64,000 nt of DNA from Clostridium_AM sp900759715 (GTDB lineage Bacteria; Bacillota; Clostridia; Clostridiales; Clostridiaceae): NCBI GenBank assembly GCA_900759715.1, contig CAAEXF010000109.1:62001-126000 (forward strand), given 5' to 3'. Numbering within the stretch: the stretch's first letter is position 1; each line of letters begins with the position of its first letter. Positions 44,276-52,680 of this stretch are shown here, piece by piece. Under the pieces are notes generated by a model that had not been told where the DNA came from, did no database searches, and saw only the letters and a program-made list of their open reading frames with translations. The position numbers and the translations under genes are program-made.

Positions 44276-45553
44276 TTATTTTATTACTGTCATTCCGCCC
44301 ATATATGGTTGTAATGCAACTGGAATGTTTATAGAACCATCTTCATTTAAGTTGTTCTCTAAGAAAGCAATCAACATTCTTGGAGGTGCAACAACTGTAT
44401 TATTTAATGTATGTGCAAAGTATTTGCCATTTTCACCATTTACACGAATTTTTAATCTACGTGCTTGTGCATCACCTAAGTTAGAGCAGCTTCCTATTTC
44501 AAAGTATTTTTTCTGTCTAGGAGACCAAGCTTCTACGTCTACTGATTTTACTTTTAAGTCTGCTAAGTCACCAGAGCAGCACTCTAAAGTTCTTACTGGT
44601 ATATCTAAAGAACGGAATAGATCTACTGTATTTTGCCATAATTTATCGTACCACATCATGCTGTCTTCTGGCTTACATACAACAATCATTTCTTGCTTTT
44701 CAAATTGGTGAATTCTATATACTCCTCTTTCTTCAATACCATGAGCTCCTTTTTCTTTTCTGAAGCAAGGTGAGTAACTAGTTAATGTGTGTGGTAAAGA
44801 TTCTTCTGGTAATATAGTATCAATAAATTTACCAATCATAGAATGCTCACTAGTTCCTATTAAATATAAGTCTTCACCTTCTATTTTGTACATCATAGCG
44901 TCCATCTCTGCAAAACTCATAACACCAGTTACAACTTCACTACGAATCATGAAAGGTGGAATGCAATATGTAAAACCACGGTTTATCATAAAGTCTCTAG
45001 CATAGGAAATTACCGCAGAATGAAGTCTAGCTATGTCTCCCATTAAATAATAGAAACCATTACCAGCGACTTTTCTAGCACTATCTAAATCAACTCCATT
45101 GAATTTTTCCATAATATCAGTATGATATGGAACCTCAAAATCAGGTACAACTGGCTCTCCATAACGCTCTACTTCTACGTTTTCACTATCGTCTTTACCA
45201 ATTGGAACACTTGGATCAATTATATTTGGAATAGTCATCATATTCTTTTTGATTTTTTCTTCTAATTCGCCTTCTTTTGCTTCTAATTCTGCTAAACGCT
45301 CAGACTCTGCTGTAACCTTTTTCTTCATTTCTTCTGCTTCTTCTTTTTTGCCTTGAGCCATTAATCCGCCGATTTCCTTTGAAATCTTGTTTCTATCAGC
45401 TCTTAAAGCATCTGCTTCTGTCTTTACGTTTCTAAGTTCAAGGTCCATAGCGATTACTTCATCTACTAAACCTAACTTATTATCCTGAAACTTTTTCTTC
45501 ATGTTTTCCTTAACAATTTCTGGATTTTCTCTTACAAATCTTAAATCTAACAT
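44276..45553 (-). CDS. serS: Seryl-tRNA synthetase
   Basis: The 425-residue class II synthetase begins MLDLRFVRENPEIVKENMKKK and has the long N-terminal coiled-coil arm (about 27-100) that grips the tRNA variable arm. Motif 2 FRKEKGAHGIEERGVYRIHQFEKQE starts near 261 (split as FRKEKGAHG and RGVYRIHQFEKQE), and motif 3 LNNTVVAPPRMLIAFLENN is near the C-terminus. It starts at ATG 45553 after TTAGGAGGGAAAATT and is preceded by a T-box leader. It charges tRNA-Ser. Confidence 0.97.
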   Translation of the reverse strand: MLDLRFVRENPEIVKENMKKKFQDNKLGLVDEVIAMDLELRNVKTEADALRADRNKISKEIGGLMAQGKKEEAEEMKKKVTAESERLAELEAKEGELEEKIKKNMMTIPNIIDPSVPIGKDDSENVEVERYGEPVVPDFEVPYHTDIMEKFNGVDLDSARKVAGNGFYYLMGDIARLHSAVISYARDFMINRGFTYCIPPFMIRSEVVTGVMSFAEMDAMMYKIEGEDLYLIGTSEHSMIGKFIDTILPEESLPHTLTSYSPCFRKEKGAHGIEERGVYRIHQFEKQEMIVVCKPEDSMMWYDKLWQNTVDLFRSLDIPVRTLECCSGDLADLKVKSVDVEAWSPRQKKYFEIGSCSNLGDAQARRLKIRVNGENGKYFAHTLNNTVVAPPRMLIAFLENNLNEDGSINIPVALQPYMGGMTVIK

Positions 45554-45606
45554 AATTTTCCCTCCTAAGTTAAATGTAAATATTATTTTGTATTAAACCA
45601 TAAGAT

Positions 45607-45860
45607 AAAAAAAACTTCCGTCCCATATATAAATATTTATATATGGGACGGAAGGAATCCGCGTTGCCACCCAAATTGCTGTTCTATAATAAGAACCAGC
45701 CACTCGACAGTAGTATAAAGGCTACCAACCTTTCGATTCATCACCGACAGCTCCAAAAGTGGAACGATTTAACATTTCACCGATTTTCACCAACCATCGG
45801 CTCTCTGAAGAAATTTATAAATCATAGCTTTTATCAACACTGTTTTCCTAATATATATTA
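45607..45860 (-). ncRNA. T-box leader of serS
   Basis: On the minus strand the conserved T-box core GGGTGGCAACGCGG lies at 45659-45672, followed by a long terminator stem (45615-45654, CTTCCGTCCCATATAT arms) and eight T. Upstream lie the AGAGAG element (45801-45806), the apical GGTTGGTGAAAATC loop region and a stem AAAGG/CCTTT. Uncharged tRNA-Ser should stabilise the antiterminator and raise serS expression. A possible specifier codon AGC lies at 45750-45752, but TCG near 45732-45738 cannot be excluded. Confidence 0.9.
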
Positions 45861-46077
45861 TAACCTAATTATACATAATTTTATACGTATTTGCAAGTAA
45901 AGACTTAATTTAATATTTCTCACCAATTTATAACAGTCTAAGGGGTAAGGTATCATAAGCAGTTAATAAGAATAACCTATCTTTCTTACGGGCTAAATAT
46001 TCAATTTTTAGGTCAAGAAAACTTATAGTAAGATTTACCGTAATTAACTTTAAGATAGACTTTTTGATATCAGTATA

Positions 46078-47094
46078 TTATTTAAAAGCACCTTTATATT
46101 GCTCTGGATAATCAATATCTAGATTTCTGATTCTTGCTTCATTCAATACAAAGTATGGATTTCTTAAAAGTTCCCTACCAATTGCAACTAAGTCTGCTCT
46201 ATCATTTGATATTATTTCCTCCACCATATTAATATCTGTTACCAATCCAACAGCTATTGTAGGAATATTACATTTAGTCTTAATTGTATTTGAAAAATTA
46301 ACTTGATATCCTGGGTACGTATTTATTTCTGCTGGAACCAATCCTCCTGTACTTACATGTACCATGTCAATATATTCTTTGACATCATTTATAATTTCAA
46401 CCATGTCATGCAAACTTATTCCACCATTTTTATAATCATAAGCTGACACTCTAAGCAAAATTGGTTTTTCCTTTGGCCATACTTCAACTACCGCTTGTAG
46501 TACTTCTTTAAGAAATCTTGTTCTATTTTTTATATTTCCGCCATATTCGTCTACTCTTAAGTTTGATAATGGTGATAGGAATTGGTGTATCAAATAGCCA
46601 TGAGCTGCGTGTATTTCTATAGCATCAAATCCAGCCTCATCAGCTCTTTTAGCTGCCTCTTTAAAGCTTAGTATAATTTCTTTTATTTTATCTTTAGTTA
46701 ATTCTTTAGGTAATGAACTTTTTTCATCAAATTTAACTGAACTTGGAGCCACAACTTCACCAGCTGTTCCTACATATTTTCTTCCACCATGATTTAATTG
46801 AATAGCAATTTTAGAACCATACTTCTTAACGCCATGAACAATGTTTTTTAATCCATCTACGTGAACATCATCCCAAATTCCTAAATCATTATCTGTTATT
46901 CTTCCATTTTTAGCTACTCCTGTAGCTTCAACTATTATAAGACCAACACCACCAATAGCTCTTGTAACATAATGATTGTAGTGAAATTCATTTGCTTTAC
47001 CTGTCTCATCAGAAGAATACATGCACATCGGTGGCATAACAATTCTGTTCTTTAAATTTGTATTTTTTAAAATATAACTTTTGAAGGTATTCAT
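46078..47094 (-). CDS. Old yellow enzyme family NAD(P)H:flavin oxidoreductase (YqjM/NamA-like)
   Basis: The 338-residue FMN-dependent protein has MPPMCMYSS near 21 (the YqjM-type cysteine), AIQLNHGGRK, FDAIEIHAAHGYLIHQFLSPLSNLRVDEYGG near 157 and VGLVTD, AIGRELLRNPYF. These are typical of ene-reductases that reduce alpha,beta-unsaturated carbonyls and nitro compounds. It starts at ATG 47094 after AAGGAGATTAAAATT. It is divergent from a HxlR regulator, which suggests electrophile-induced expression. Confidence 0.92.
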   Translation of the reverse strand: MNTFKSYILKNTNLKNRIVMPPMCMYSSDETGKANEFHYNHYVTRAIGGVGLIIVEATGVAKNGRITDNDLGIWDDVHVDGLKNIVHGVKKYGSKIAIQLNHGGRKYVGTAGEVVAPSSVKFDEKSSLPKELTKDKIKEIILSFKEAAKRADEAGFDAIEIHAAHGYLIHQFLSPLSNLRVDEYGGNIKNRTRFLKEVLQAVVEVWPKEKPILLRVSAYDYKNGGISLHDMVEIINDVKEYIDMVHVSTGGLVPAEINTYPGYQVNFSNTIKTKCNIPTIAVGLVTDINMVEEIISNDRADLVAIGRELLRNPYFVLNEARIRNLDIDYPEQYKGAFK

Positions 47095-47152
47095 AATTTT
47101 AATCTCCTTTTATTTAAATTTCTTGCTTATTGTCATTATATTTTATATACTA

Positions 47153-47166
47153 TACTTTGAAAAGTA
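47153..47166. promoter_or_regulatory. Dyad operator between the OYE and HxlR genes
   Basis: TACTTT GA AAAGTA is a perfect 6-bp dyad in the divergent intergenic region, between the two start codons. HxlR regulators such as YodB bind TACT/AGTA dyads, so this is the likely operator. Confidence 0.6.
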
Positions 47167-47238
47167 GTGATATTTTTTTCATATAATTTCAAAAAAGTAA
47201 GTAATGTGATAAATCAATAGATGAAAGGAATTTTATTT

Positions 47239-47574
47239 ATGTCAGAAATTAAACTTGAACGTGGAAATCCTTCTGATAAATGTCCTATAGAAGCGGCAAT
47301 AGATATCATAGGTAGCAAATGGACATTTCTAATAATAAGAGATTTATTAATAGACGGAACAATAAGATTTGGTGATTTGTTACGTTCTCTAGAAGGAATA
47401 AGCCCAAAAACCCTATCTCTTAGACTTCGCGAATTAGAAAAATTCGGTTTAGTTAATAGAATCGTTTATCCAGAAATTCCTCCAAAAGTTGAATATGAAT
47501 TAACTGAAAAAGGCAAAAAATTAGAAGCTGTATTTATAGAATTGAAGAAGTGGGGACTTACAATTATAGAGTAA
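47239..47574 (+). CDS. HxlR-family transcriptional regulator
   Basis: The protein of about 111 residues has the winged helix CPIEAAIDIIGSKWTFLIIRDLL near 14 and RFGDLLRSLEGISPKTLSLRLRELEKFGLV. The conserved N-terminal cysteine (residue near 14) is the redox sensor of YodB-type members. I chose ATG 47239 (MSEIKLERG) after GAAAGGAATTTTATTT. It lies divergent from the OYE gene and likely represses it until quinones or diamide-like agents oxidise or alkylate the cysteine. Confidence 0.88.
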   Translation: MSEIKLERGNPSDKCPIEAAIDIIGSKWTFLIIRDLLIDGTIRFGDLLRSLEGISPKTLSLRLRELEKFGLVNRIVYPEIPPKVEYELTEKGKKLEAVFIELKKWGLTIIE

Positions 47575-47665
47575 TAAAAAATTCTATGTTACTATTTGAA
47601 AGTAAATTATTCTTAATTTAACTATTAACATTAATAGTGTTACCTATATACAGTGAAACTAATTA

Positions 47666-47893
47666 GAAAGTTAACTTATGCAGAGGGACATGTTTCCAAA
47701 GCTGAAGTAGATTTAAAAACTTTGTGTCAGTCTTAGTGAAGGGCTTTAAGAGAACCTTAGAACTTTAGAGTTGTTTGAGCACAGCGAGTTCTCGAAAGTT
47801 CTTAGGTTGTCTTGAAACACAAACTTTAGACTGGCTAAAAGTTTTTAACGTACTAAAGCTTGGAAACATATCCCGGCGTATAAGTTAACTTTC
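47666..47893. repeat. 228-bp foldback element (MITE-like or structured RNA)
   Basis: The two halves form one long imperfect hairpin: GAAAGTTAACTTAT at each end is a perfect 14-bp inverted repeat, followed by GGGACATGTTTCCAA paired with TTGGAAACATATCCC, AAAAACTTT..CAGTCT paired with AGACTGG..AAGTTTTT, and AACCTTAGAACTTT paired with AAAGTTCTTAGGTT. No gene or transposase is inside. TAATTA flanks both ends at slightly different distances. It could be a miniature inverted-repeat transposon or a noncoding RNA. Confidence 0.7.
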
Positions 47894-47920
47894 GGCCTTA
47901 ATTATCTATAAAGCAACTAT

Positions 47921-48258
47921 TTATTCTTTTGTCACAGGTATTTGAATTTCAGTAATGTACTCTTTAGGATTCTTAACTGACCACCCTCCTTAATCTCTTC
48001 TTTTCGAATGGCTAACATAGAAGATAAAAATTCAGAAGTTTGATCATAATCTATTATTTCTGTTATCTTATTTAAAGAAAACCCCAAATCCTTAAGGGCT
48101 AAAATTTTATTGAGTCTAGGTAATTGTGCAGCAGAATAATATCTATAACCAGTAGAATCATCTAGCTTTACAGGTTTTAGCAAGCCAATCTCATCATAGT
48201 GTCTTAGAGCCTTTATGGATACTCTATTTAATTTTGAAAAATCACCAATTTTGAACAT
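47921..48258 (-). pseudogene. MerR-family regulator with an internal deletion and frameshift
   Basis: The start is a good MerR winged helix: MFKIGDFSKLNRVSIKALRHYDEIGLLKP and GYRYYSAAQLPRLNKILALKDLGF, starting at ATG 48258 after AGGAGTTGTTAAA. After IRKEEIKE (codon 93) the frame breaks. In another frame the next bases encode VKNPKEYITEIQIPVTKE and a stop at 47921, which is the typical C-terminus of a GyrI-like effector-binding domain. About 150 residues of the effector domain are therefore missing. The in-frame readout ends at 47932 with unrelated residues (about 108 in all). Confidence 0.75.
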
Positions 48259-48373
48259 TTTAACAACTCCTATATGCATATATGAGGACTATATCATTAT
48301 AATAAACCCTTCCATAAGAGGAGAGTCAATATATAACTTTCAAATAATTATTAACCTTAATTTTGTGATCTAA

Positions 48374-49630
48374 CTAATATATATCATTTTCCCTTCTAAC
48401 GCTATTAGCACCGTTTTTGTCCATTATTAAAGAAATGATATATAAAACCAATACTGGTGTTATCAATAATGAAGTACATGCTATACCAATGCTTATAGAA
48501 ATTTTTGTGGCTATGATCCCAATAATTGGTCCGCCTAAAATTTGTCCTAAAGCATTAAATTGTCCATTCATAGAAAGTATAGTAGCTCTTGCATTGTCAT
48601 CTATATGATTATTTAACCATGCATTAAATATAGGCTCATTTATAGTTCTAAACATGTTTGTTGATAAATAAGTCACTAGCATTAAAGTAAAGTTTCTTGT
48701 AAGTGCAAATAGTAACATGCACAAAATATAAAATATGTTTATGCCTAGTAGTACCTTTCCGCTTTCATTCTTATCTTCTTTCTCTAGCTTCTTTGATATA
48801 AATTGCATTACTATAGCACTTAATATCATTCCTATAATTCCAAATATACCGAACCAAGTTACTGGCTGAAGATTTCCAAGCTGTGGAAGTGTGGTATCCT
48901 GCAGAAAATGTGCATTGGAAAGTCTATCATAACCTTCGCTGGATAAACCATGAAACAGAGTTATAGAAAGCAAAATCATTACTATGGCTTTACTTTTCAC
49001 AAATTTAAATCCCGTTTTAAAAGTGTACTCCATCTTTTTAAAAGTATTTAAATCTTCAGGAGCAGATGGTTTAAAATTGTTTTCCGGCATATACACTGCT
49101 AAAAATAATGCGAAAACTATAAACAAACATCCACTGACTATAATAGGCAGTCTAACGGATAAATTACCTATTATGGTGCTTAGTATTATTCCAATAACTG
49201 TACCTATTTGTCCTGCCTGTGCTCCTCTTATATACATTTGATCTAGTTCCTTAGTTTTCTCTTCCTCTGCAATCCAAGCTTCAACAGACCCACTAACAAA
49301 GGTGGAACCTAATCCCCATATTACCTGTGCTGCAAGTACAAAGATAAAACTAGCAACTGAACCTTCTAAGATAAATCCTAATCCTATTAAGACTGCACCA
49401 ATAATAATAGATAGCTTACGGCTGTATACATCTGCAACTATACCTGTAGGAATTTCAAATAGAAAACATGCGGTTTCCAGCGTAGTTCCAACAAGTATAA
49501 GTTGAAGTGGATTTAAATGAACCTTTTCAATGTGGTACACTATCATAACTGTAGCTGCCAATGAAAAACACATTGCTGTAATAGCTGAAAATAATAAATA
49601 AATTTTATATGCTGAAAGTTTTTTAATCAT
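48374..49630 (-). CDS. MFS efflux transporter with attenuator leader
   Basis: The 418-residue protein has twelve transmembrane segments. Motif A is FEIPTGIVADVYSRKLS near 57, and the central loop lies near 185-215. It is an antibiotic-exporter-like MFS family member. The start is ATG 49630, overlapping the stop of a 25-codon leader frame by one base, with AAGGACGGTG inside that frame. The 560-bp leader bears a promoter, an 8-codon frame and two terminators, so the pump is probably induced by drug-stalled ribosomes. Confidence 0.85.
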   Translation of the reverse strand: MIKKLSAYKIYLLFSAITAMCFSLAATVMIVYHIEKVHLNPLQLILVGTTLETACFLFEIPTGIVADVYSRKLSIIIGAVLIGLGFILEGSVASFIFVLAAQVIWGLGSTFVSGSVEAWIAEEEKTKELDQMYIRGAQAGQIGTVIGIILSTIIGNLSVRLPIIVSGCLFIVFALFLAVYMPENNFKPSAPEDLNTFKKMEYTFKTGFKFVKSKAIVMILLSITLFHGLSSEGYDRLSNAHFLQDTTLPQLGNLQPVTWFGIFGIIGMILSAIVMQFISKKLEKEDKNESGKVLLGINIFYILCMLLFALTRNFTLMLVTYLSTNMFRTINEPIFNAWLNNHIDDNARATILSMNGQFNALGQILGGPIIGIIATKISISIGIACTSLLITPVLVLYIISLIMDKNGANSVRRENDIY

Positions 49631-49707
49631 TAACTATTCACCGTCCTTATATTATAAATAAATTTGCTTTTACTTTGTAATCTAGATATTTTAAATATAT
49701 AAATCAT
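49630..49707 (-). CDS. Leader peptide of 25 residues, coupled to the MFS gene
   Basis: ATG 49707 follows TAAGGAGATAAG. The peptide begins MIYIFKISRL and ends NIRTVNS. Its stop codon overlaps the MFS start (TAATG), and the pump's ribosome site is inside it, so translation is coupled. It lies directly after terminator T2. Confidence 0.6.
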   Translation of the reverse strand: MIYIFKISRLQSKSKFIYNIRTVNS

Positions 49708-49722
49708 CTTATCTCCTTAAAT

Positions 49723-49759
49723 AAAAAAGCTGCAAATGAACACAAGTTCACTTACAGCC
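49723..49759 (-). terminator. Leader terminator T2 upstream of the MFS gene
   Basis: On the minus strand GGCTGTAAGTGAAC pairs with GTTCATTTGCAGC and is followed by TTTTTTATTT. It stands just upstream of the ribosome site for the leader peptide at 49707, so the pump can only be transcribed by readthrough. Confidence 0.8.
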
Positions 49760-49880
49760 TCATAATCATATGACCTAAATATAAACATGAAATATAGGAC
49801 TTTAATTTATATAACTTATTACCAAGCTATATAGTTTAAAATCTTATATTATATTTATAAATGCAGCAAAAATAGGCATA

Positions 49881-49903
49881 AAAATACCGTGTTTAGAACA
49901 CGG
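49881..49903 (-). terminator. Leader terminator T1 with a competing upstream arm
   Basis: On the minus strand CCGTGTT, CTA, AACACGG forms a hairpin followed by TATTTTTAT. A second CCGTGTT occurs upstream at 49973-49979 and can pair with the same AACACGG, giving a mutually exclusive alternative fold. Confidence 0.7.
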
Positions 49904-50079
49904 CTTTCCTACTATGCAAATAAGGTGTAACATGCTCATTAAAATATTAATTATTTTAGAAGTACACAAATAAACACGGCAGCAATTAATATTTTAAAAA
50001 TTAATCCCGCCACGAATAAATCTTGAATAAATCAAGATTTTTCAACGTACTTTCTAAAAACAATCCTTATTCAGTTAGT

Positions 50080-50106
50080 TTAGTTAAAAACTACCTCTTT
50101 TTGCAT
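50080..50106 (-). CDS. Upstream leader peptide MQKEVVFN
   Basis: ATG 50106 follows AAAGGTG by eight bases, and the frame ends at TAA after eight codons. It lies about 55 bp after the promoter. Such short peptides stall ribosomes in drug-inducible attenuators. It is the first translated frame of the leader. Confidence 0.6.
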   Translation of the reverse strand: MQKEVVFN

Positions 50107-50162
50107 ATTTACAACACCTTTACATTTATATTTTTTTCATGTTTATATTTAAATCTATTTAT

Positions 50163-50190
50163 ATTATATATGAATTTAGGATTTTTTCAA
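50163..50190 (-). promoter_or_regulatory. Promoter of the MFS leader
   Basis: On the minus strand TTGAAA, 16 bp and TATAAT. It is the start of a transcript of about 520 bp before the MFS gene. Confidence 0.7.
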
Positions 50191-50473
50191 TGCACTTTTA
50201 CCTCAATTATGATACATTCTCAAATTTAACTAAAATACCATATTAGATATCTCCAATACGGTTATTAATTACATATATTTAAAGATTACTATTATTTCAA
50301 CAACACCGAATACTTTCTTTTTATGAAAAATGCTTATACAAAAGTGGTAAATCTTAGAGAAAAAGAGCCGATGTTTGTTTAGTTATATATACTATAATGG
50401 AAGTAGTATTATAATTAGTATATAAAAGGTATACTTAGGGTATATTTACCTAATGTGAGATGGAGGAAAAAGT

Positions 50474-51163
50474 ATGCTATTATTTTTAAAACAGTCCAAT
50501 CAAAACTTATATCATTTAACCACCAAGCTTATTGTAATAACCATAATAGCTAGCATATTTGTATTTTGTAGAGCTATTTTCTGCGGCTCTGGAGGCTACC
50601 TTTTTTTAATATGGAATATATTTTTAGCATGGCTCCCATTTTATTTTAGTTTAATTTATACAAACTATAAGTTTAGAATAAATTTTTGCCAATACATAAT
50701 TGGCTTATTATGGCTTGTTTTTTATCCTAATGCACCTTATATATTAACAGACTTTATTCACCTATCAAAATATAAATTTTATGAAAATAAATCATATGAA
50801 ATAATCTTTAGTTCAAACTTTGCTATATGGTATGATTTCTTTTTAATTAGCATTTTTGTAATTATTGGTTTAGTATTAAGTTTTATCTCATTATCTATTA
50901 TGCACAAATATATAAAGGAAAAATATAACTATATTTTAGGGTGGCTTTTTATTCTTATAATTTGTATGCTAAGCAGTTTCGGAATTTATTTAGGAAGATT
51001 TGCAAGGGTAAATAGTTGGGAGTTAGTAACTAATCCTTTGTATTTATTAAATGTTATTTTTAATAGTTTTAATCTTCAAGGACTAATTTTTACTATCCTG
51101 TTTGGCATTCTAATTCTCATTTTCTATTTAACCTTTTTCTTAATGAATAAATATCATTCTTAA
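50474..51163 (+). CDS. DUF1361 membrane protein
   Basis: The 229-residue protein matches the DUF1361 family: LWLVFYPNAPYILTDFIHL near 78 and GIYLGRFARVNSWEL near 171 are its signatures. About six hydrophobic segments are seen. It starts at ATG 50474 after GATGGAGGAAAAAGT. Its function is unknown; the family is common in Firmicutes. Confidence 0.85.
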   Translation: MLLFLKQSNQNLYHLTTKLIVITIIASIFVFCRAIFCGSGGYLFLIWNIFLAWLPFYFSLIYTNYKFRINFCQYIIGLLWLVFYPNAPYILTDFIHLSKYKFYENKSYEIIFSSNFAIWYDFFLISIFVIIGLVLSFISLSIMHKYIKEKYNYILGWLFILIICMLSSFGIYLGRFARVNSWELVTNPLYLLNVIFNSFNLQGLIFTILFGILILIFYLTFFLMNKYHS

Positions 51164-51209
51164 AAATTTACCTAGGATAGCTATAGTTATATCCAAATTA
51201 GTAAAAATG

Positions 51210-51779
51210 CTAATAATAAGTTAAACATTTATAAACAAGATTTAAATAGTCTATGATTTCACTGTGAAATATATTTATCACCAACATAGAACACAAAAGT
51301 CCTAAAACAATTCCTGTAACAACATCTGTAGGATAATGCACATTTAAATAAATTCTAGAAAAAGCAATTAATGAAGCTAAAATTACCACAAAAATGCTTA
51401 ATCGATTATTCATCATAATAAATATACCTGCGGCTGCAAAGGAAGATGCAGTGTGTCCTGATGGAAAGGAATATGTTATAGGCTTTGATATTAGCAGCTT
51501 ATTTTCTTTCATATTAACAAAGGGTCTTGTCCTCTTTATTAGATTTTTTATTATCCCTTCGCCAATAATTGTTGTTACAATCAAAGAAGTAATTAACATA
51601 TAGCCTTCAACCCTATAATTCTCATTATTTATCAAATATATCGAAATAATCACCCATACTATACCACCATTACCCATGACAGTAATCAGTGGCATTATTT
51701 TATCAAGTATTGAACATCGAAATTTTTTATTTAATAAATTCAACATTTTTATATCAACATTCTGTAAATAATTTATCAT
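51210..51779 (-). CDS. PAP2-family phosphatase
   Basis: The 189-residue membrane protein has the three PAP2 motifs: KRTRPF near 83, PSGHTASS near 107 and SRIYLNVHYPTDVVTG near 146. It should act on undecaprenyl pyrophosphate or a lipid phosphate at the membrane, thereby affecting bacitracin tolerance and peptidoglycan lipid recycling. The start is ATG 51779 after AAGGGAAGTGATTATTAT. Confidence 0.9.
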   Translation of the reverse strand: MINYLQNVDIKMLNLLNKKFRCSILDKIMPLITVMGNGGIVWVIISIYLINNENYRVEGYMLITSLIVTTIIGEGIIKNLIKRTRPFVNMKENKLLISKPITYSFPSGHTASSFAAAGIFIMMNNRLSIFVVILASLIAFSRIYLNVHYPTDVVTGIVLGLLCSMLVINIFHSEIIDYLNLVYKCLTYY

Positions 51780-52147
51780 ATAATAATCACTTCCCTTCTA
51801 TCTTTTTATATACAATAGGTTGTCTTTAAATGCACCGCAATCAAATCCATCCTTATCATATTTCTTTACTTAATATATTCATTATGCAATAGAAAGGTTA
51901 AGAACAGATTATAAATATCTTAAGAAAATCTTAAAAGTATTCTTTAACAATTTCAATTTGAACTAAAACTCAAATGACACCTAACAAAAATCTTTTTTAA
52001 AAATCTTTGTCACAATTTTTAATACTCATGTGTTAATATTATAGATACCAAAATTGAAGAAAGAAAAAGGTATCAAAAATATTCTAGAATATATCAATCA
52101 AAAGCTTTTGAACAAGGTTACCTAGAGAGGAGGAACGCAGCAAAAGT
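51780..52147. other. Divergent region between PAP2 and sigma pair 5
   Basis: About 370 AT-rich bases. A direct repeat ATCTTAAGA/ATCTTAAAA lies near 51928-51947. No promoter could be chosen with confidence and no gene is seen. Confidence 0.4.
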
Positions 52148-52678
52148 ATGGGTGTTATCAGTTATTTTAAGAAGAAAAAAGATGAGCAAAATTTTAGAAC
52201 TACATATGAAAAATATTATGACACCATTTTCAAAAGAATCTCCTACCTCACTGGGGATATGCATGTAGCTGAAGATTTAACACAGGAGGTATTTATGAAG
52301 TTATATAATTCACCACCTGATCATAACAACATTGCTGCGTGGTTAAATAAGGTTTCTACTAATATTTCATATAACTATATAAGAGATAAAAGAATTCATG
52401 AGGGAAAAAACGAAGTGATTTATGAAAAAGAAATGGATAACGTAGTTTCAATTGAAGAAGCTGCAATTAATAATTGTGAAGTAGACTTAACTAAAAAGGT
52501 GCTAAATATGCTTTCACCTAGAGACCGTATGTGTCTGCTTCTCAAATTTTCAGGATACAAATATAGTGAAATTGCAGAAGTAATCGGAGTGGATAAAAAC
52601 TCTGTGGGCACGCTTATATCGAGAGCACAAACAAAATTTAAGGATAACTACTTAAAATTAGAAAAAAGGGGTGAATAA
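52148..52678 (+). CDS. ECF-family RNA polymerase sigma factor (pair 5)
   Basis: The 176-residue protein has region 2 (YEKYYDTIFKRISYLTGDMHVAEDLTQEVFMKLY, NIAAWLNKVSTNISYNYIRD) and region 4 (LLKFSGYKYSEIAEVIGVDKNSVGTLISRAQTKFKDNYL). It starts at ATG 52148 after GAGAGGAGGAACGCAGCAAAAGT. It heads a four-gene operon with a zinc-finger anti-sigma factor and an ABC transporter, so the sigma factor likely controls envelope protection. Confidence 0.92.
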   Translation: MGVISYFKKKKDEQNFRTTYEKYYDTIFKRISYLTGDMHVAEDLTQEVFMKLYNSPPDHNNIAAWLNKVSTNISYNYIRDKRIHEGKNEVIYEKEMDNVVSIEEAAINNCEVDLTKKVLNMLSPRDRMCLLLKFSGYKYSEIAEVIGVDKNSVGTLISRAQTKFKDNYLKLEKRGE

Positions 52679-52680
52679 AA

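Noticed and set aside
49860..50040. Match of the leader stems to c-di-GMP-II or another riboswitch class.
   Set aside because: The conserved core sequences of known riboswitches are absent. Attenuation by a short translated frame explains the parts better.
50023..50229. A 68-codon hydrophobic plus-strand open frame.
   Set aside because: It lies antisense to the MFS leader with its promoter and short peptide, has no ribosome site, and hydrophobic composition is expected from AT-rich DNA.
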